A stretch of 64,000 bases of DNA, from contig ML679969.1 of assembly GCA_007922225.1 (NCBI GenBank), forward strand, positions 17,853,999-17,917,998. Reading direction: 5' to 3'. The notes under the pieces are model-generated. The model made no database searches and was not told the origin of the DNA. It saw nothing but the letters and a program-made list of their open reading frames with translations. Positions 35,061 through 47,311 of the stretch are shown one piece after another. This stretch comes from Emydura subglobosa (lineage: Eukaryota; Chordata; Testudines; Chelidae). Both the position numbers and the translations under genes were made by a program. Numbering within the stretch: the first letter of the stretch is position 1; the number at the start of each line of letters is the position of its first letter.

Positions 35061-37114
35061 TGGTCTGGGTTGACCCCCAAAGTCTCACAGGATGCCAGAA
35101 GACACTTGTGAATCTTAAATTCTTAAAAGTTTAGGCGATTCAGAGAACAAAATTATGTGAAAAATGCTATATTACATGTTGTGATTCGACATGCAACCTT
35201 TCCAAAAGGGATGTGATCAAATGGAACAGAGCATCAATAGCTCAATCCAGAAGAGGAGAAATTGGCCCAAGAGCCCAGCAATATATAGGAGGTTGTTTCT
35301 CATTTAAAGTCAGGTAATTTGCCAGCACTCTGCCAGTGTAAATGAGAATCAGACACATTTAACTTTGATCTGTATTGGATTTTGCTTTTTTAACAACTGT
35401 AAGTACAGATTCCGCCAAAGGTATTTATTCTGGATTTTCCCTTCGAGGGACTTTACAAACATGCTCTAATTTCCCAGCCAGTGTAACTTGCCCTTTCAGT
35501 GAAGTGCAGACTGTACTCAGAGTTGTTCTAGCACAGAAAGAAGCATTTGTTGTTCCAGTCACATTAAGGTGTCAGAAGATCTCTGAAAAGCAGAGGTGCT
35601 GCTATATGAGACCACAGCTTTCCCTGAGCTGCCAAAACCAGTGCTTCTCCCTCAGATACCACTAGCTACCTTTCCTTCGCTTGCTGCTAGTTGGCACATA
35701 ACACCCTATTTCTCCCTGACTGGAGAAGGCATTTTCCCACCTTTCCTCACTAACTAAAATAGCTAACGAGAGGAACAGAGATTTTTTAAAGGCACTCTGG
35801 GGATTGCATTGCTTTAGATTAGAAGATATTTTTCTATTGAGCAGCATGTATCAAAGACAAGTTCCAAATGGAATCCCCTGAAGTGCCTTCCCCAGAAATG
35901 TTGTGAGCAGGTTGACAATGCTAATCATAAGCTGTAGAACCAGGAAAGCAGGGGTGGCAACATTTGAATAACTTCCTGCCCAACAGCAGGTCAACCTGGT
36001 GAGCAGCTGCAGCTTGGAGCGAAAGCTTGTTAACTTTGAAGCCAGCGAATAGCTCCGAAAGTGGAACATGTAATGAATGACTTCATTTCATCAGCCTATT
36101 GTACTGTCTATATGTGAAATCTGGTATTCAATTTCAAGTAATTATTGGTGTTTCAATTTCCTGGAGCCTTCTGTTTACATATTTGTGTTAGGTCAGCTAA
36201 CCTGTTTCATAAATAAGGGAAATGCCTTATAAATCTCAATAGTTTGCAATATTAAAGCAGAATTTAAATACTAGTGAATCTGAGGAACTCTAGAACTGTA
36301 TGCTTTACAGTGAACTTCAGATTTGTAACTTTAAATTATAGAGTTAAGATTCAACAATTCTCTTTCAGTCTTAATCAGACAATTTGTGACCACGTGTCAA
36401 ACAAACACTGATCTCAACTGGTTACAAAGACACAAGTTTTGCTTCAACAGTGTCAATAAAAAAAAGTTATAACAGATGCTCCTAACTAAGGCAAAAAAGA
36501 GCTTGGTTCCTGTAGAGTTTGAGGCCACATGTGAACTTGCAGCCTCATTAGTAAGGGATCAAGAGCCATAACACATGACTGCTGATTTAAATGTAACTGA
36601 GTGGGTAAAGGATTAGTTCTTTCTCTGCAGCTGCTTGTAGATTCAAAGACTGAAATCTAGGGGATCAGTTTTGGGGGTTTTTCTTGTTTTTTTTTTTTTT
36701 TTTTTTTTTAAGATTGGAGAAAGACTAAATAATCAAGTGAAATATTTAAATAAATTAAATGAGTGGAATCCCCTGGATATAAAAATCAACCCAGGGAACA
36801 TAAAACAAATTTCACAGGCACTTCTGTGAGCTCAGAACACATTTCTACACACTGTGAGGAGGAAATTGGAGAATATAAAGATGTTTAAATATACAAAAAA
36901 TATCCTCTTCTGCATTGTAGTGGGTACCAAGTGACCTCCTTTACCACCTTCAAATATCTTCCTAAAACTTACTCCTGGAGATTACTCAGCAATAAAGCAT
37001 CAAGTCCAGAGCACAGAGATTACTTTTAAAAATAATTCACTGCTGCATGAAGGTTTGCCCTTCACCAGTGTTCCTTGTATGTATGACTGTGTTTGGACTG
37101 TATTGTCTATGTTT
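35061..37114. other. unassigned sequence with T23 tract
   Basis: A 96-codon frame (35375-35665) has no motif. A T23 run lies at 36687-36709. Nothing else recognised. Confidence 0.5.
36687..36709. repeat. T23 mononucleotide tract
   Basis: A pure T run in an otherwise mixed region, likely length-variable. Confidence 0.9.
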
Positions 37115-37203
37115 TAGATTTTAAGCTCCTTGGGGCAGGACTCCAGATCTATCTATGTTCCATACAGCCCCAAGTAAACTATTAGCACTGAACAAAAATA
37201 AAT
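37115..37203 (+). mobile_element. L3/CR1-like 3' fragment
   Basis: Order 'tagattttaagctccttggg' then gcaggactcc, 'gttccatacagcccc', 'ttagcact' and an 'aaaataaataat' tail. This is the same family as 6.41-6.55 kb in the opposite orientation, internally shortened. Confidence 0.6.
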
Positions 37204-37582
37204 AATGTCAACGCCCTGCTGCAGTGCATGCTAATGACAGACAGAGAACGTATACACCTAAAGTTTTAGCTGTGAAGGTGTTAAAAATGGCCAGTGATTA
37301 TGCAGAACATGATTGAGCTTGTGTGTCAGAAAAATCAGGGTAAAATTTAGAGCTGGAACCGATAATTACAAATTCTTGTTCAGCTTCAGCAAAGTGATTA
37401 TTGATTGAACTGGATGAATTCTAATGGACAGAACAGAGAACAATAAGTTGTTTAACAGCAATCCTGAATTTTGAAAGGATGGAAGCTTTTGCACTGACCT
37501 GAGAAGAAACTGAACATCTGTGCAATAGAAATTGGGGTGTGTATTTTTTAGCCCTGGTTAGGACAATTAATTTCCTCTTTCC

Positions 37583-37612
37583 AAAAATAAATAAATAAAT
37601 AAATAAATAAAA
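37583..37612. repeat. (AAAT)n microsatellite
   Basis: About six tandem AAAT units. Confidence 0.9.
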
Positions 37613-39420
37613 GCAAAGGCAGTTCATAGCAGGCCATTACATGGAGGCAAATCATGATTCCATGGACGTCAGTTGCCCTAGAAACAGTGCTGCATGTGAC
37701 CTTTATGAGAAAATTCTCAGACGTTTCACAACAAAACTGCAAACAGAAACTCTCTGTGACCTGATTACTAACCAGGGGCATAGATTAGATCTGCACTGAT
37801 GGGAGATGTCAGAATATTTACCTAAGCAAATATGGCACAAGTTTTCTGCCCAAGTTCGGTGTACATTACATTACACCAACTTCATTCGGTGAAACATTAC
37901 ATCACTATTACTTCTTCTCCAAGATTCGCATGATGAAATCTCCAAGAATGAGGCAGGAGCTGTTTACATGGGAGGGCATGAAGAATTCTGGTATAGTTTC
38001 ATGATACATGCGCAATGACAGTTGTCAGTGTTCATCCTTAGTGTAACTCCATTGACATCAGTGGATGAATTTGGCCCTAAGGGTCAAATTCATAATACCA
38101 GAATCATCTCTTTGGTTCCACTATTGATTCCAGAGTTGAAGTAGAGTGAAGCAGTCCTGAGAGCTACTTGCTAGGGTGCCAAGGGTAATGAAGATGAGGT
38201 GTATTTAGGGGAAAGATACAGGTCAGAGTTGAGGAATTTACTAGGATCCCAACAGACAGTGTTTTATGGACAATTCCTCTCTTTTAATTATTGAGCTGTA
38301 AGAACTGGACTGAGATCCTGAATAAAAACCCTGCAAATTAGGAATTGAGCAAAATCTCTGCAGTCTGTGCTGAAGTGCTGCTAATCTTCCAATAGATGGG
38401 GCTCCATCTTCTTTTGCGTTCACTCACTAACAGAATTTGTGGCTAATTTATGACTGCTGAACATTGCTCAATGGATGTGAAGAAATACTAACTTCCAAAT
38501 AGGCCTATTGCCAGCTAGTAGCCAGATATTATGCTTTCCTCGTTGTCTCTTCTCTCCCACCCTATACACAACATCGGTAACAGGCCTGAAGCAGTTTAGG
38601 TTCCCCTTTCCTGTTCCTGCGACAAAGACCTTTATCTTTCTGCCTTTAACAACGCTGATTTCTGCAAATCTCTATTCCTAACGCTTTAGTACTTTCTGGA
38701 AGCACAAAGTTGCACAAATTTACTCATCTAAGATTGATTTCTTATGTTGCTACATTTCATTTGGGAGCTCATGAGCTGTCTTTAACCATGTAACACAATA
38801 CCTAAGATTTGGATGAGGAATGATGCAGGTTGTGCTGCTGGAGTCCCATTACTGAAGAAATTATGAAATTTGAAGCAAGCTGCATGCTTCCAAACTGACT
38901 TTTCTTCAGCACCAGTTGAGCAGGCATTCAAATGTTAGATTCCTTTGGAAATGAAGTCTCATTGTCATTGCCCAATCAGCCCGTCTACTAATATCATAAC
39001 ATCATTCTTGAAGCCATTTTATCCAAGGGTGGCACTCCTGGGACTGTCATACAAGAGAGTTTTCAGCGGTGCTGATAAAGTGTTCAGTGCTAGTTGACAA
39101 AAGAATCATCCTCCACACCCAGCACTGTAAACAGTCCTATAGAAAGGCTCCTCTGGGGTGGATACCTCTAGTAAACACGGCACAATTAATTGATAAAGTT
39201 TGTAACATTGATAAAGACAAATTTAATAAAAATAGGAAGCTGCTGAATTCCCCCTTTTACAATGTAGGATGCTTGCAGTATCTTCACCTAATGAGACACA
39301 ACATATCTCTAAGTCTTGTTTGCTATTTCAGTAAATTAGGTGAGGTGAATGAGGTAACGTGTGCAAGACGCTAACCCCAGGATAAAACCCAAATACGTTA
39401 AAGCTTCTACTTCATTCTGT
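37613..39420. other. unassigned sequence with a small MITE-like scrap
   Basis: At 38040-38098 'gtgtaactccattgacatca' followed by 'gaatttggccctaagggtca' resembles the centre of the palindromic amniote MITE seen better at 46.53 kb. Otherwise nothing recognised. Confidence 0.45.
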
Positions 39421-40001
39421 GACAGAGATACCATCCCCACACATCTTCTCATGGAGTGGCATGGCTGTCCAGCAGCTCTGCGTCAGTTCCCCCACATAGT
39501 TTTCACCCCACCTCAGCCGTAGATGTGACTTAGCTTTTCAGCCAAGTCATTTCAGAGAGTTCAACCCCTTCCAAGGGGACAGAGCCCCTTATCAGTCCAA
39601 ATCCAACCAATGTATAAAACCAAGCTTTGGCTCAGCCAGGCTCAATTTTCAGGCTCCCTTCTTGCAGGCAGGCCCTCAGTTGGAACAGCTTAGCCTGTTT
39701 CAACACCCACAGCGTGTACACCTAGGCTCCAATCAACCCAACTGTAATGTCCATGCCCATCCCTTTACCAAGGAATTGGGCAGATGGCAGTCTCCAGACA
39801 GCTCCCGGCCTTGGGCAGGCTTCTTGTCTCACACAAAAGCAGCATCTCTGTTCTTTCCATCAGTCCCAAATGGTCAGCTTCCCTCCTTTTAAATCCACCT
39901 CCTAGCCTAACACCCAACAGATGTAGTAGGATGGGACTAACTGAGCCAATGTCTGCTCTTGAACACTTTTTTGACTGGTGCAGGGTTTGTACACCAACAT
40001 G
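39421..40001 (-). mobile_element. possible solo LTR on minus strand
   Basis: The stretch is bounded by tgtgacagag and caccaaca, the TG...CA pattern. On the minus strand a 'gtggatttaaaaggaggg' TATA-like box lies about 110 bp after the putative 5' end. Pyrimidine-rich, moderately GC-rich, with no coding capacity. The flanks (cattc and tgatt) do not form a target duplication, so the call is tentative. Confidence 0.3.
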
Positions 40002-41367
40002 ATTGCTTTAATCTGATCATTTTAGAATTCTGTCAAAAGGACAGTTCTTAGTGCTCATAATTGTGTTACTTATGTGGTGTCTAGTGATGCCTTCTCTTTA
40101 TCTTTGTCCCATTATTTTACTAGAGTTAGAGGTTACGCTTACAGGCTGTAATTCCACAAAACACCTAGCTTTCCTCTTTTGAAAATCAGACCGTCACGAT
40201 CTCTCCAGTTATCCACGACTTTTCAAAACAATTAGTGGTTTAGTAAATTAATTCCCTGGATTCTGTAGTGTGCATTTGCACAGGTATTTTTGGTATTTGG
40301 TGACTATTATCTCCAAAGACTTGACAGATTTTTCTCTCCAGTGGCTGTAGTACCTTTTGCTTGAGGAACCATGACAACTGATTGAAATCAGGCCTCTCTG
40401 AAGTCACAGCTGCTGGTGAATCTAATGTATGTTTCCATTATTTAAGCATTTTAAACACCAGGCCCTTCTTGTAAAGGATATGACAGTTCTTAGTAGAACA
40501 ATTCCTGAACTGCAAGGCTGTGCACAGGGGCTAAATTTGATGGAGGGATGTGGGAACAAACATTTCTGGCATTAAGCTGCAATATTTGCTTCACAAAAAT
40601 CCACACCTACATAGCTCACCAAATACCTTTTGCAATGAAAAAGTTAAAATAATATTCCAAAAATCTGCAAAAATATTATGAGTTTAACAAAGGCCTTTGT
40701 TCCATATTTGAAAAGCAGTGAATGAATATTTTCAATTAAGTTATCGAGATAACAGTGTTTCTAGGGATATCTGAATTTATATAATTTTTGTAATGAATTT
40801 CAGTTAAACTTTCCCCCATCTGCTATTCTTGTTTGCTTCAGTTATGTTCTAATGATCCAGTTAGAGCTTAAAAATGCCTACAGCAAATTGCACAATGTGG
40901 TTTCTGTTCACATTTTGTTATCCTGCTGGTCCCTAGCTTGGTGAGTAGATTCTTCTTTACTTGTCAAACATGCACATCTGAAAAAAAGATATGGATCAAC
41001 AGTCAAAGGTGGAGCAGCTGTCTGAGGTTCCTTCATAGCACCAATAGTCACAGGTGTTGCAGTGGAGTTACTTCCCAAGAATAAAGTAAACCAGGTGGAC
41101 AAATCAGTGAAGCTGATAGACTTTTAAATTAGGAGACTGGTGCACTCAGAGGCTTGAGTACAACCCTAGCTTTTCAAGCATGCGAGAGGAAAGCAAAGGA
41201 AATCAAGATCTCCATAAATTAACCTTCTTACATTTTTTTTAAAAACAGATATGTGTTTGGAGGGTGAGGGAGGGATTATGTGCGCTGCTTTGACATAGAC
41301 CTCCTTCAGTTAAGTTTCTAATAGAAGCACAATCCTCTATGGTTGGCAAGGTCATCATAGTTGCTTA
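40002..41367. other. unassigned sequence
   Basis: AT-rich, no gene or transposon recognised. Confidence 0.5.
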
Positions 41368-41478
41368 GGCTTAGATTGTAAATTCTTTGTGTTAGGGAGC
41401 CACTCTTTAAATAGGTTTGTGCAGTTTCCAGCACTATAAGGCCCCATCCTAAGTGGCTTCTCTGGGTTGTACTTTAAC
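41368..41478 (+). mobile_element. L3/CR1-like 3' fragment
   Basis: Begins 'cttagattgtaaattctttg' then tgttagggagcc, followed by 'tgtgcagtttccagcacta' and 'aaggccccatccta'. This is the family and orientation of the 37.12 kb copy, diverged. Confidence 0.6.
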
Positions 41479-43695
41479 ATAAATATTGTATTTGTCCCCA
41501 TCTGTCATGGTCACTGGAGCACTGTGGGACATAGCCTTTGTTCTTATACAACATTTGGTATAAGGCCAGGTGTACCACCACAACTCAGGGGCAAACATTA
41601 AGGACACTTCAGCTAGTAGGCTGTTTGACTAGCTCCTGGTGGGCCCCAATATGTACTCTACCAACTGGCTCCCATGCTACATCCTTACCAAGGCCCCCAG
41701 ACAACTGCCTCACTCCTCCACCACCAATCCTTCTGTCTGCCCTGGAGAACTCCCCTCCTGCTTCCTCTCACCTTTCAATCAGGAAAGAGAAGAGCGTTGC
41801 CCCCTGATGACCTATAATGACAGAGCAGATTCATCACAATGTGAATATCACCTTGCCTTTTCCCAAATGCATAACAGAAATATTTAATGAATACTTATGC
41901 CTTTTCTGTGTTATTATTGACAATTCTACCATTTCCATCTGGTATTAGACCAAAACCAGTGTTAGGGTTCCTATTGTTCCTAATATACTAAAACAAAAAC
42001 CAAACCAAAACCAACTTCCTTAGTTGTCCTTACCTCTGCTGACCATAGATTTCACCTTGTATCCTTCTGCTTCCCTTATCAATTTTCTACAGTTCCTAAC
42101 TTCTGATTTATATTTGTTGCTATGTTTAAGCCACTCATGATTTTGGGGCCTGATTCATATCTTTTCTGTATCTTTGAAGTTGGCAGTACTGCATTTCAAA
42201 CAAAAGGTTTCTAATTAAACTCACTTCTTAAGAGTTGGATTGGCTTGTGGGGTCCCAGCAAGATATCTTGATTTTTCATTTAGATTTAAAGTTATATTTT
42301 AAAAAATGCCAATCGAAAGCTCTCGATGCCATAACATCTTCCTTAATTGTGTATATATAAAGGAATCCCAGTTGCCTTGAAACAATCATTCCAACAGGAA
42401 AGCAGCCACCCAGACACCTATAGAGAGACTCCTTTTTCCATCTTTATTGTTATGGAATGCACACCCTCAGCCTTCTCTTGCAACATATGTAGAAGGTTAT
42501 TGAATTCAGGCTATTTTGAACCAAGGGAAGGGAGCCAGTTCCAGAGTCTGAGCCCTTCTGTAATGAGGGGGCTCCAACTCAGGCACCTCTGGTGACTGCA
42601 GGCTGTGACAATATGGCCCAAGGAAAGGCTATCTTTCAGGCAGACTGGTCCCAGGCCACATAGGTAGGGATTGCCACTCAATTGCATATAAAGAGAATTA
42701 AAAGTTATAGGAAAGGCCATTTAGAACCAATTATAATCTGACTGTCCTTCATTAGATTTTGGAATACCTAGACGAATTTGCTCTGTACCCCATGATGGAG
42801 ATTTTGCTTCTTTGTCCATATCTGGCAAATTTATTCATCTAAAATGTTCAAAATAGGGGTTTCCCAAGTCATTCTTTTAAATAGGATTCTAAATTTATTA
42901 AAAGGAAATCTAGATATGGCTTGATAAAGTTTTTTCTTGTGCTGCCTTGCAGTGCTAATGAACACATGGGACAACTGTGGGAGGCTTTTCCTTTTGGCAC
43001 AAAAACCACTCGTATTAGAGGAAGTGGCAGGCTTTTTCCTGTAGAGCCCATGGGGTATAGACACAATGAAATCATCAATGCACACCACATCTCTAACCCA
43101 GTGGGAACACAGACAACAGCACTACATCATTCTACCTACTTTAAAGGGTATTAATGCTTTTCTACTATTTTATTTTTGCATGGCTTCTCCCCTATCACTC
43201 AGAATATCATACAAATTGCACTCAGAAAATTAAAAGAGGGATATCTAACCTTGTCCTATAGAGCAATTTGAAATTCTCAATACAATTGAGCTCCTACACT
43301 AAGCTGTGCACAGCTATTCACGCACCAATGTATTTTGCCTTTTTGACATTTTGGGGATGAGCCAAACATTCTGGCTTTTACTTTTTATTATGTTTCCCCA
43401 GAACACTTAGACATCACTCTCTCTTTCTCTTTGCAGTGAAAACTACATCCTAAATTCTGCTGCGTGATGCTGATTCCAATCCTACATCACTCGAGTCAAA
43501 AGGGTTACTCTGATCTAAGCAGGGAACGGAAAACAGAATTTGTATGGATCAAAGCCATAGATTCAAGGCAATTGTGCTGATGGGATTGTGGAAGACAGAG
43601 GTGACTGCTAAGATAAAGCAAAATGCATTGGCTGCCATTAACCTCATTAGGTTTGGCTCGGTTACACACCCAGATAGCAAACTGTTTTCATCTTC

Positions 43696-43701
<6 letters not shown>
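41479..43701. other. unassigned sequence; weak exon-like frame at 42.95-43.15 kb
   Basis: A 77-codon plus-strand frame (42921-43154) follows a pyrimidine-rich ttttttcttgtgctgccttg-cag acceptor-like signal ending at 42952, with a possible donor GT at 43148. The product is not recognised. Two minus-strand frames overlap it. I treat the region as noncoding unless homology shows otherwise. Confidence 0.4.

Positions 43702-43730
<29 letters not shown>
43702..43730. repeat. A29 mononucleotide tract
   Basis: A pure run of 29 A. No retrocopied gene or AATAAA hexamer is visible immediately upstream, so it is annotated only as a homopolymer. Confidence 0.9.
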
Positions 43731-43731
<1 letters not shown>

Positions 43732-45101
43732 CCTAACACTGACAATTCTAGGCATATTGGACAGGACTTCATAGCAAAATCATGTGTTCTCTCCAGATCC
43801 CTGACCAGTTTTCTTTGGCATTCACATAATGTGAATACAAATTTTCTGGTCTGATCTGTCAGTCAACTCTGCTTCTCCTTCCAAATCAAACTACCCATCA
43901 GTCTATCCTGTTCAATGGTGTTAGTCCTCAAAGATGTTAGAGGTTCTGCACTGAGTGTCATGGATTAACTGCAGGTCAGTGGTACGATGAATCACCCTTC
44001 AACCATGGTTATGTGTTCCTGTGAAGATAATAATGATAAATACCCGTTTAAACTCCAATCTAAAATAGCTCCACTACAAACTTTCGTCCGAATCCTGTTG
44101 CATACTCAGTGGTGACGGGACTGCATAGACTGACTTGAAATAGACACATTTTAGGAATAGAGCTCAGGAACCACACTTTCAAGCAACCTTTATTGTCTCC
44201 TTTCCTTATCTTCTTGGCCAGAAGTAAACTGTTGTGATGAAAGTCAACAGATGACTGATGAGCATCTATGTCTGAAACTGTTGCTGTTATGCTCCAATGG
44301 GGCAAGTTGTCAGCGATGTTATGTAAATGACAGAACTAGACCATGCCTCTGCAGAGTGAAGTGACTATGTCTGAGGCATACTTACTTTACAGAATACAAG
44401 CCTGAAGCAGGCAGTGACCTATTCCATTATCCAGCCTGCCAGACTGACTGACAGAGACATGTACTTGTGCTTTTCTAACCTATTCATTCCAAGTTAAAAC
44501 ACAGTCATATCGAACCACACAAAAGTCAAATGTGCAATCAAAATATTTTTCTACATCAGTCATCTGTTCCTATTTACCAGTGATTTCTAAAACACTTTTT
44601 AGGTTTCTAAAAGCACTTCTAAAACCTTTTTTCAGAGAATGAATCAGTAATAAATAAGGAATCAGTGTTTTCTTGTTTATATACTGTCTGTTTTCCTTAA
44701 AACTTTAATATATAAGCAAATCCATTGTTGTCAGAAGGGGATTTTTCCACTCAAAAATTTATTTTAAGTCTATTTCTCGAACACTGATACACCTATAGAA
44801 ACTAGTCAAAGAGCTCATTTCCCAACACAGTTTCTGCACCTGCTAATTGATGCACATTTGATTCCAAGAGTTAAAAGGCCTTCATTTCCATATCACCTAC
44901 ATATCTCAATAGATTAGAGTTTTTGGATGAATATTCCATTGGAAATTGGTCAGGCAGATGCAGTTTAGGTGTTTTAAATCAAAACAGAAGTTTCAATTCA
45001 TTTGATATGGTTTTGTAATTTCTGTGGCAAGAAGTCATTAAATCAGTTTTGGACTGCTCCTTCGGCGATGGAAACCTTAAACAAAATGCTTCTACAGGTC
45101 T
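43731..45101. other. unassigned sequence
   Basis: No gene or repeat recognised. Confidence 0.5.
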
Positions 45102-45890
45102 GTCAAGGTTACAGGGTTAGCTGCATCTCTGTCTCTCTTCTGAGCTCTCTGAGTGCACCCCCCTCAGCTGACAGGCCCTGAGTCTTTACCTCTCAGTAAA
45201 ATCCTGCAGTTCTTCCACTCTTAACCCTGGGCCTGCAGTGCATTGGGGATGCCCCATGCTTACCCAGCAGCTGTGAATGGGTTCAGCACCTACAATTCTT
45301 CCCTTTAGGAACCTGTGACCAGTGGGAAATACAGTGACCTGAATTGGCCTTCTTAAGTCAAAGTATTGTTTAGTCTTAACATTAGGAACAAAGCACGACA
45401 TAAGAGAATTCATTTTAAAAAATAATAAAAGGTCTGTACACATATCTATCTTACCTAAGGCTTGTCATCACCCTGGCTGCTCAGGACGGCCTAACTTCTT
45501 CAGATCCTCAAGTAGGTGTCAGACTGTTCTCTTCAGACAGCTTCCTGACAACTGTCTGACCTTTCTAACTCCTTTACTGGCATTTGGATCTGTTCAATTC
45601 CGAGCATTGAAAAACAAGCTTTAACTTGGCTGCCACCAAGGAAGTAGGTTCTTCACAGTTAATACCTCAGGCATTGTCTTTTAGTCCCTTTGAAGCGTTT
45701 ACCAGGAGGTGTTTTGTTTTCCAACAACCTGCTATTAAACTGAACCAACATATGCATACAGTAAACATCCCAATGACTCAAGATAGCCATACAGTAATTA
45801 TCCCAACAACCAGATTACACACAGTTTTCAAGAATTATTACAGATCAGTCTCACATGCTTCAAAATGGCATCAAGCTGTGGAAAACTGAA
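45102..45890 (-). mobile_element. LTR-like element, second copy of the 23.0 kb family
   Basis: Starts tgtcaaggttacag, the opening of a turtle LTR family on the minus strand. The block from about 45390 to 45510 parallels 23280-23400 in content and order (an acaaag start, a 'ctgtac.catatct' core, 'ttacctaag', 'ggcctaacttcttcaga'). The right part is rich in 'acagtaa' units (catacagtaaacatccc, catacagtaattatccc), matched by 'atacagtaactttccc' in the first copy. No coding capacity, right border approximate. Confidence 0.55.
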
Positions 45891-46529
45891 GAAAGTTTTT
45901 CATCCCAACTGCAAATGCAGAGTTACCAGATGGCATCTTGCAATGGGAGGTAAATGAGAGGTAAGGGGTTAGGCTCTCCCTTCTAAATGCCCCAAATTAT
46001 AGTCTTCCTGCAGTTTAAGCCCCTGTTGGCTCCAGGTTTTTTGGCTGAAAAGTCATTTTTCATTACGTCAGTTAAAAAATTTCCACCATTAGTTTAAAGA
46101 GAATTGAAGTTAATTCAATCCACTAAACACTATAATTAGTTAATAGAGTCTCTTTATGGATATGGTAAGATATCTCATCAACGCCGGTAACAGCATAGAA
46201 ATCTCAAACCTTTTGGGCATCAACACAGTTAAATTAGAAAATGAAAATGGTAGTTTGAATTGTTTATATTATAAAATTTGAAAGTTGAAACATTTACTCT
46301 GTGCTGTTTATGATTTTCTGGTCTTCCTTTTTCTGTGAATGACTGAGGGCTCCTGTGACCAGATCCCTTCCTTCCCATCAGGAACATGAAAATTATGGCT
46401 CTAAATAGTATTTGCGCAGCTGGCTATACTGTATGGTTTACAATAACAGGATAATATATTGTAGAAGGATTCCTCTTCCCACAAAACAGGAGACTAGCAA
46501 ATACCCCCTTTCTAAAGATTCAGAGGACC
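45891..46529. other. unassigned sequence
   Basis: AT-rich, nothing recognised. Confidence 0.5.
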
Positions 46530-46617
46530 AAATTCAGCTCTCATTTATACCAGATGACATCTGGAATTACTCCATTAAAGTCAGTGACTACTCCAGATTT
46601 ACAGTATTGTAACTGAG
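46530..46617. mobile_element. palindromic amniote MITE
   Basis: Order aaattcagctctcatttata, 'ctggaattactcc', 'attaaagtcagtgac', 'tactccagatttacag', 'gtaactgag'. The two halves around the central agtcagt are inverted copies (ctggaattactcc against ctggagtagtcac). Noncoding, family-typical length. Confidence 0.65.
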
Positions 46618-47311
46618 TAGACTTCAGCACAGAATGTTTGTTTACCTAATGTGACTATATATGGACTATATTGCAGTCAACTGCGTGGCACAGAGTCACT
46701 GGTTGCTATGTCTGATGTTTGTTTATTGTGTTGAATTTTGTTCATATGTTATTAAAATACTGTAAGGGTTAATATATTGTAAATGAGGACTGAACAGAGG
46801 CTGTGGTGAGCAGTTTAATATCGGGCAAATGGATGTCATGCTCAAAGGCCCATGAAGGATCCTCTTCTCCTCTTTTTCCAGTGAACAGGGCCTGCTTGTT
46901 CATTACAGCACTGACTGCCTCAGGACACCCAATATAAGAATTATACACATACCGAAGAGCACTTGTGCCTCACCACAAAAATGCACAAAGCCAGTAGCAA
47001 TGGAATGTCCGGTGGATGCCTCCCTAATGTGCACTGTGGAAAGATTACCTAGTGACATATGTAGAATCCAAATAAATGGATTAGCAAAATAAAGACAGAT
47101 TGCAATGGATTAATTTTAACTAACACTTCTCTATTGCAAGGCAGCCATTAAAACAATCTTGTGCAATTCTCTCAGTCAGAGTTCCCCCAGCTTAATTTCC
47201 ATGTATCTCACAGGCATATTCCACCTACTGACCTCCCAGGAGATTGCCTCCACCAAGAGCAACTTTCTGGCACCATTACAAACTGTCAGATTCACTCTTT
47301 CAGACAGAAAT
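46618..47311. other. unassigned sequence
   Basis: Nothing recognised. Confidence 0.5.

Noticed and set aside
43430..43730. Processed pseudogene ending in the A29 tract
   Set aside because: No AATAAA hexamer 10-30 bp upstream and no recognisable protein in any frame of the preceding 270 bp.
23031..45890. A single giant provirus bounded by the two LTR-like copies
   Set aside because: 22 kb separation, clearly diverged copies, intervening unrelated nested CR1, MITE and hAT insertions, and no pol homology between them.
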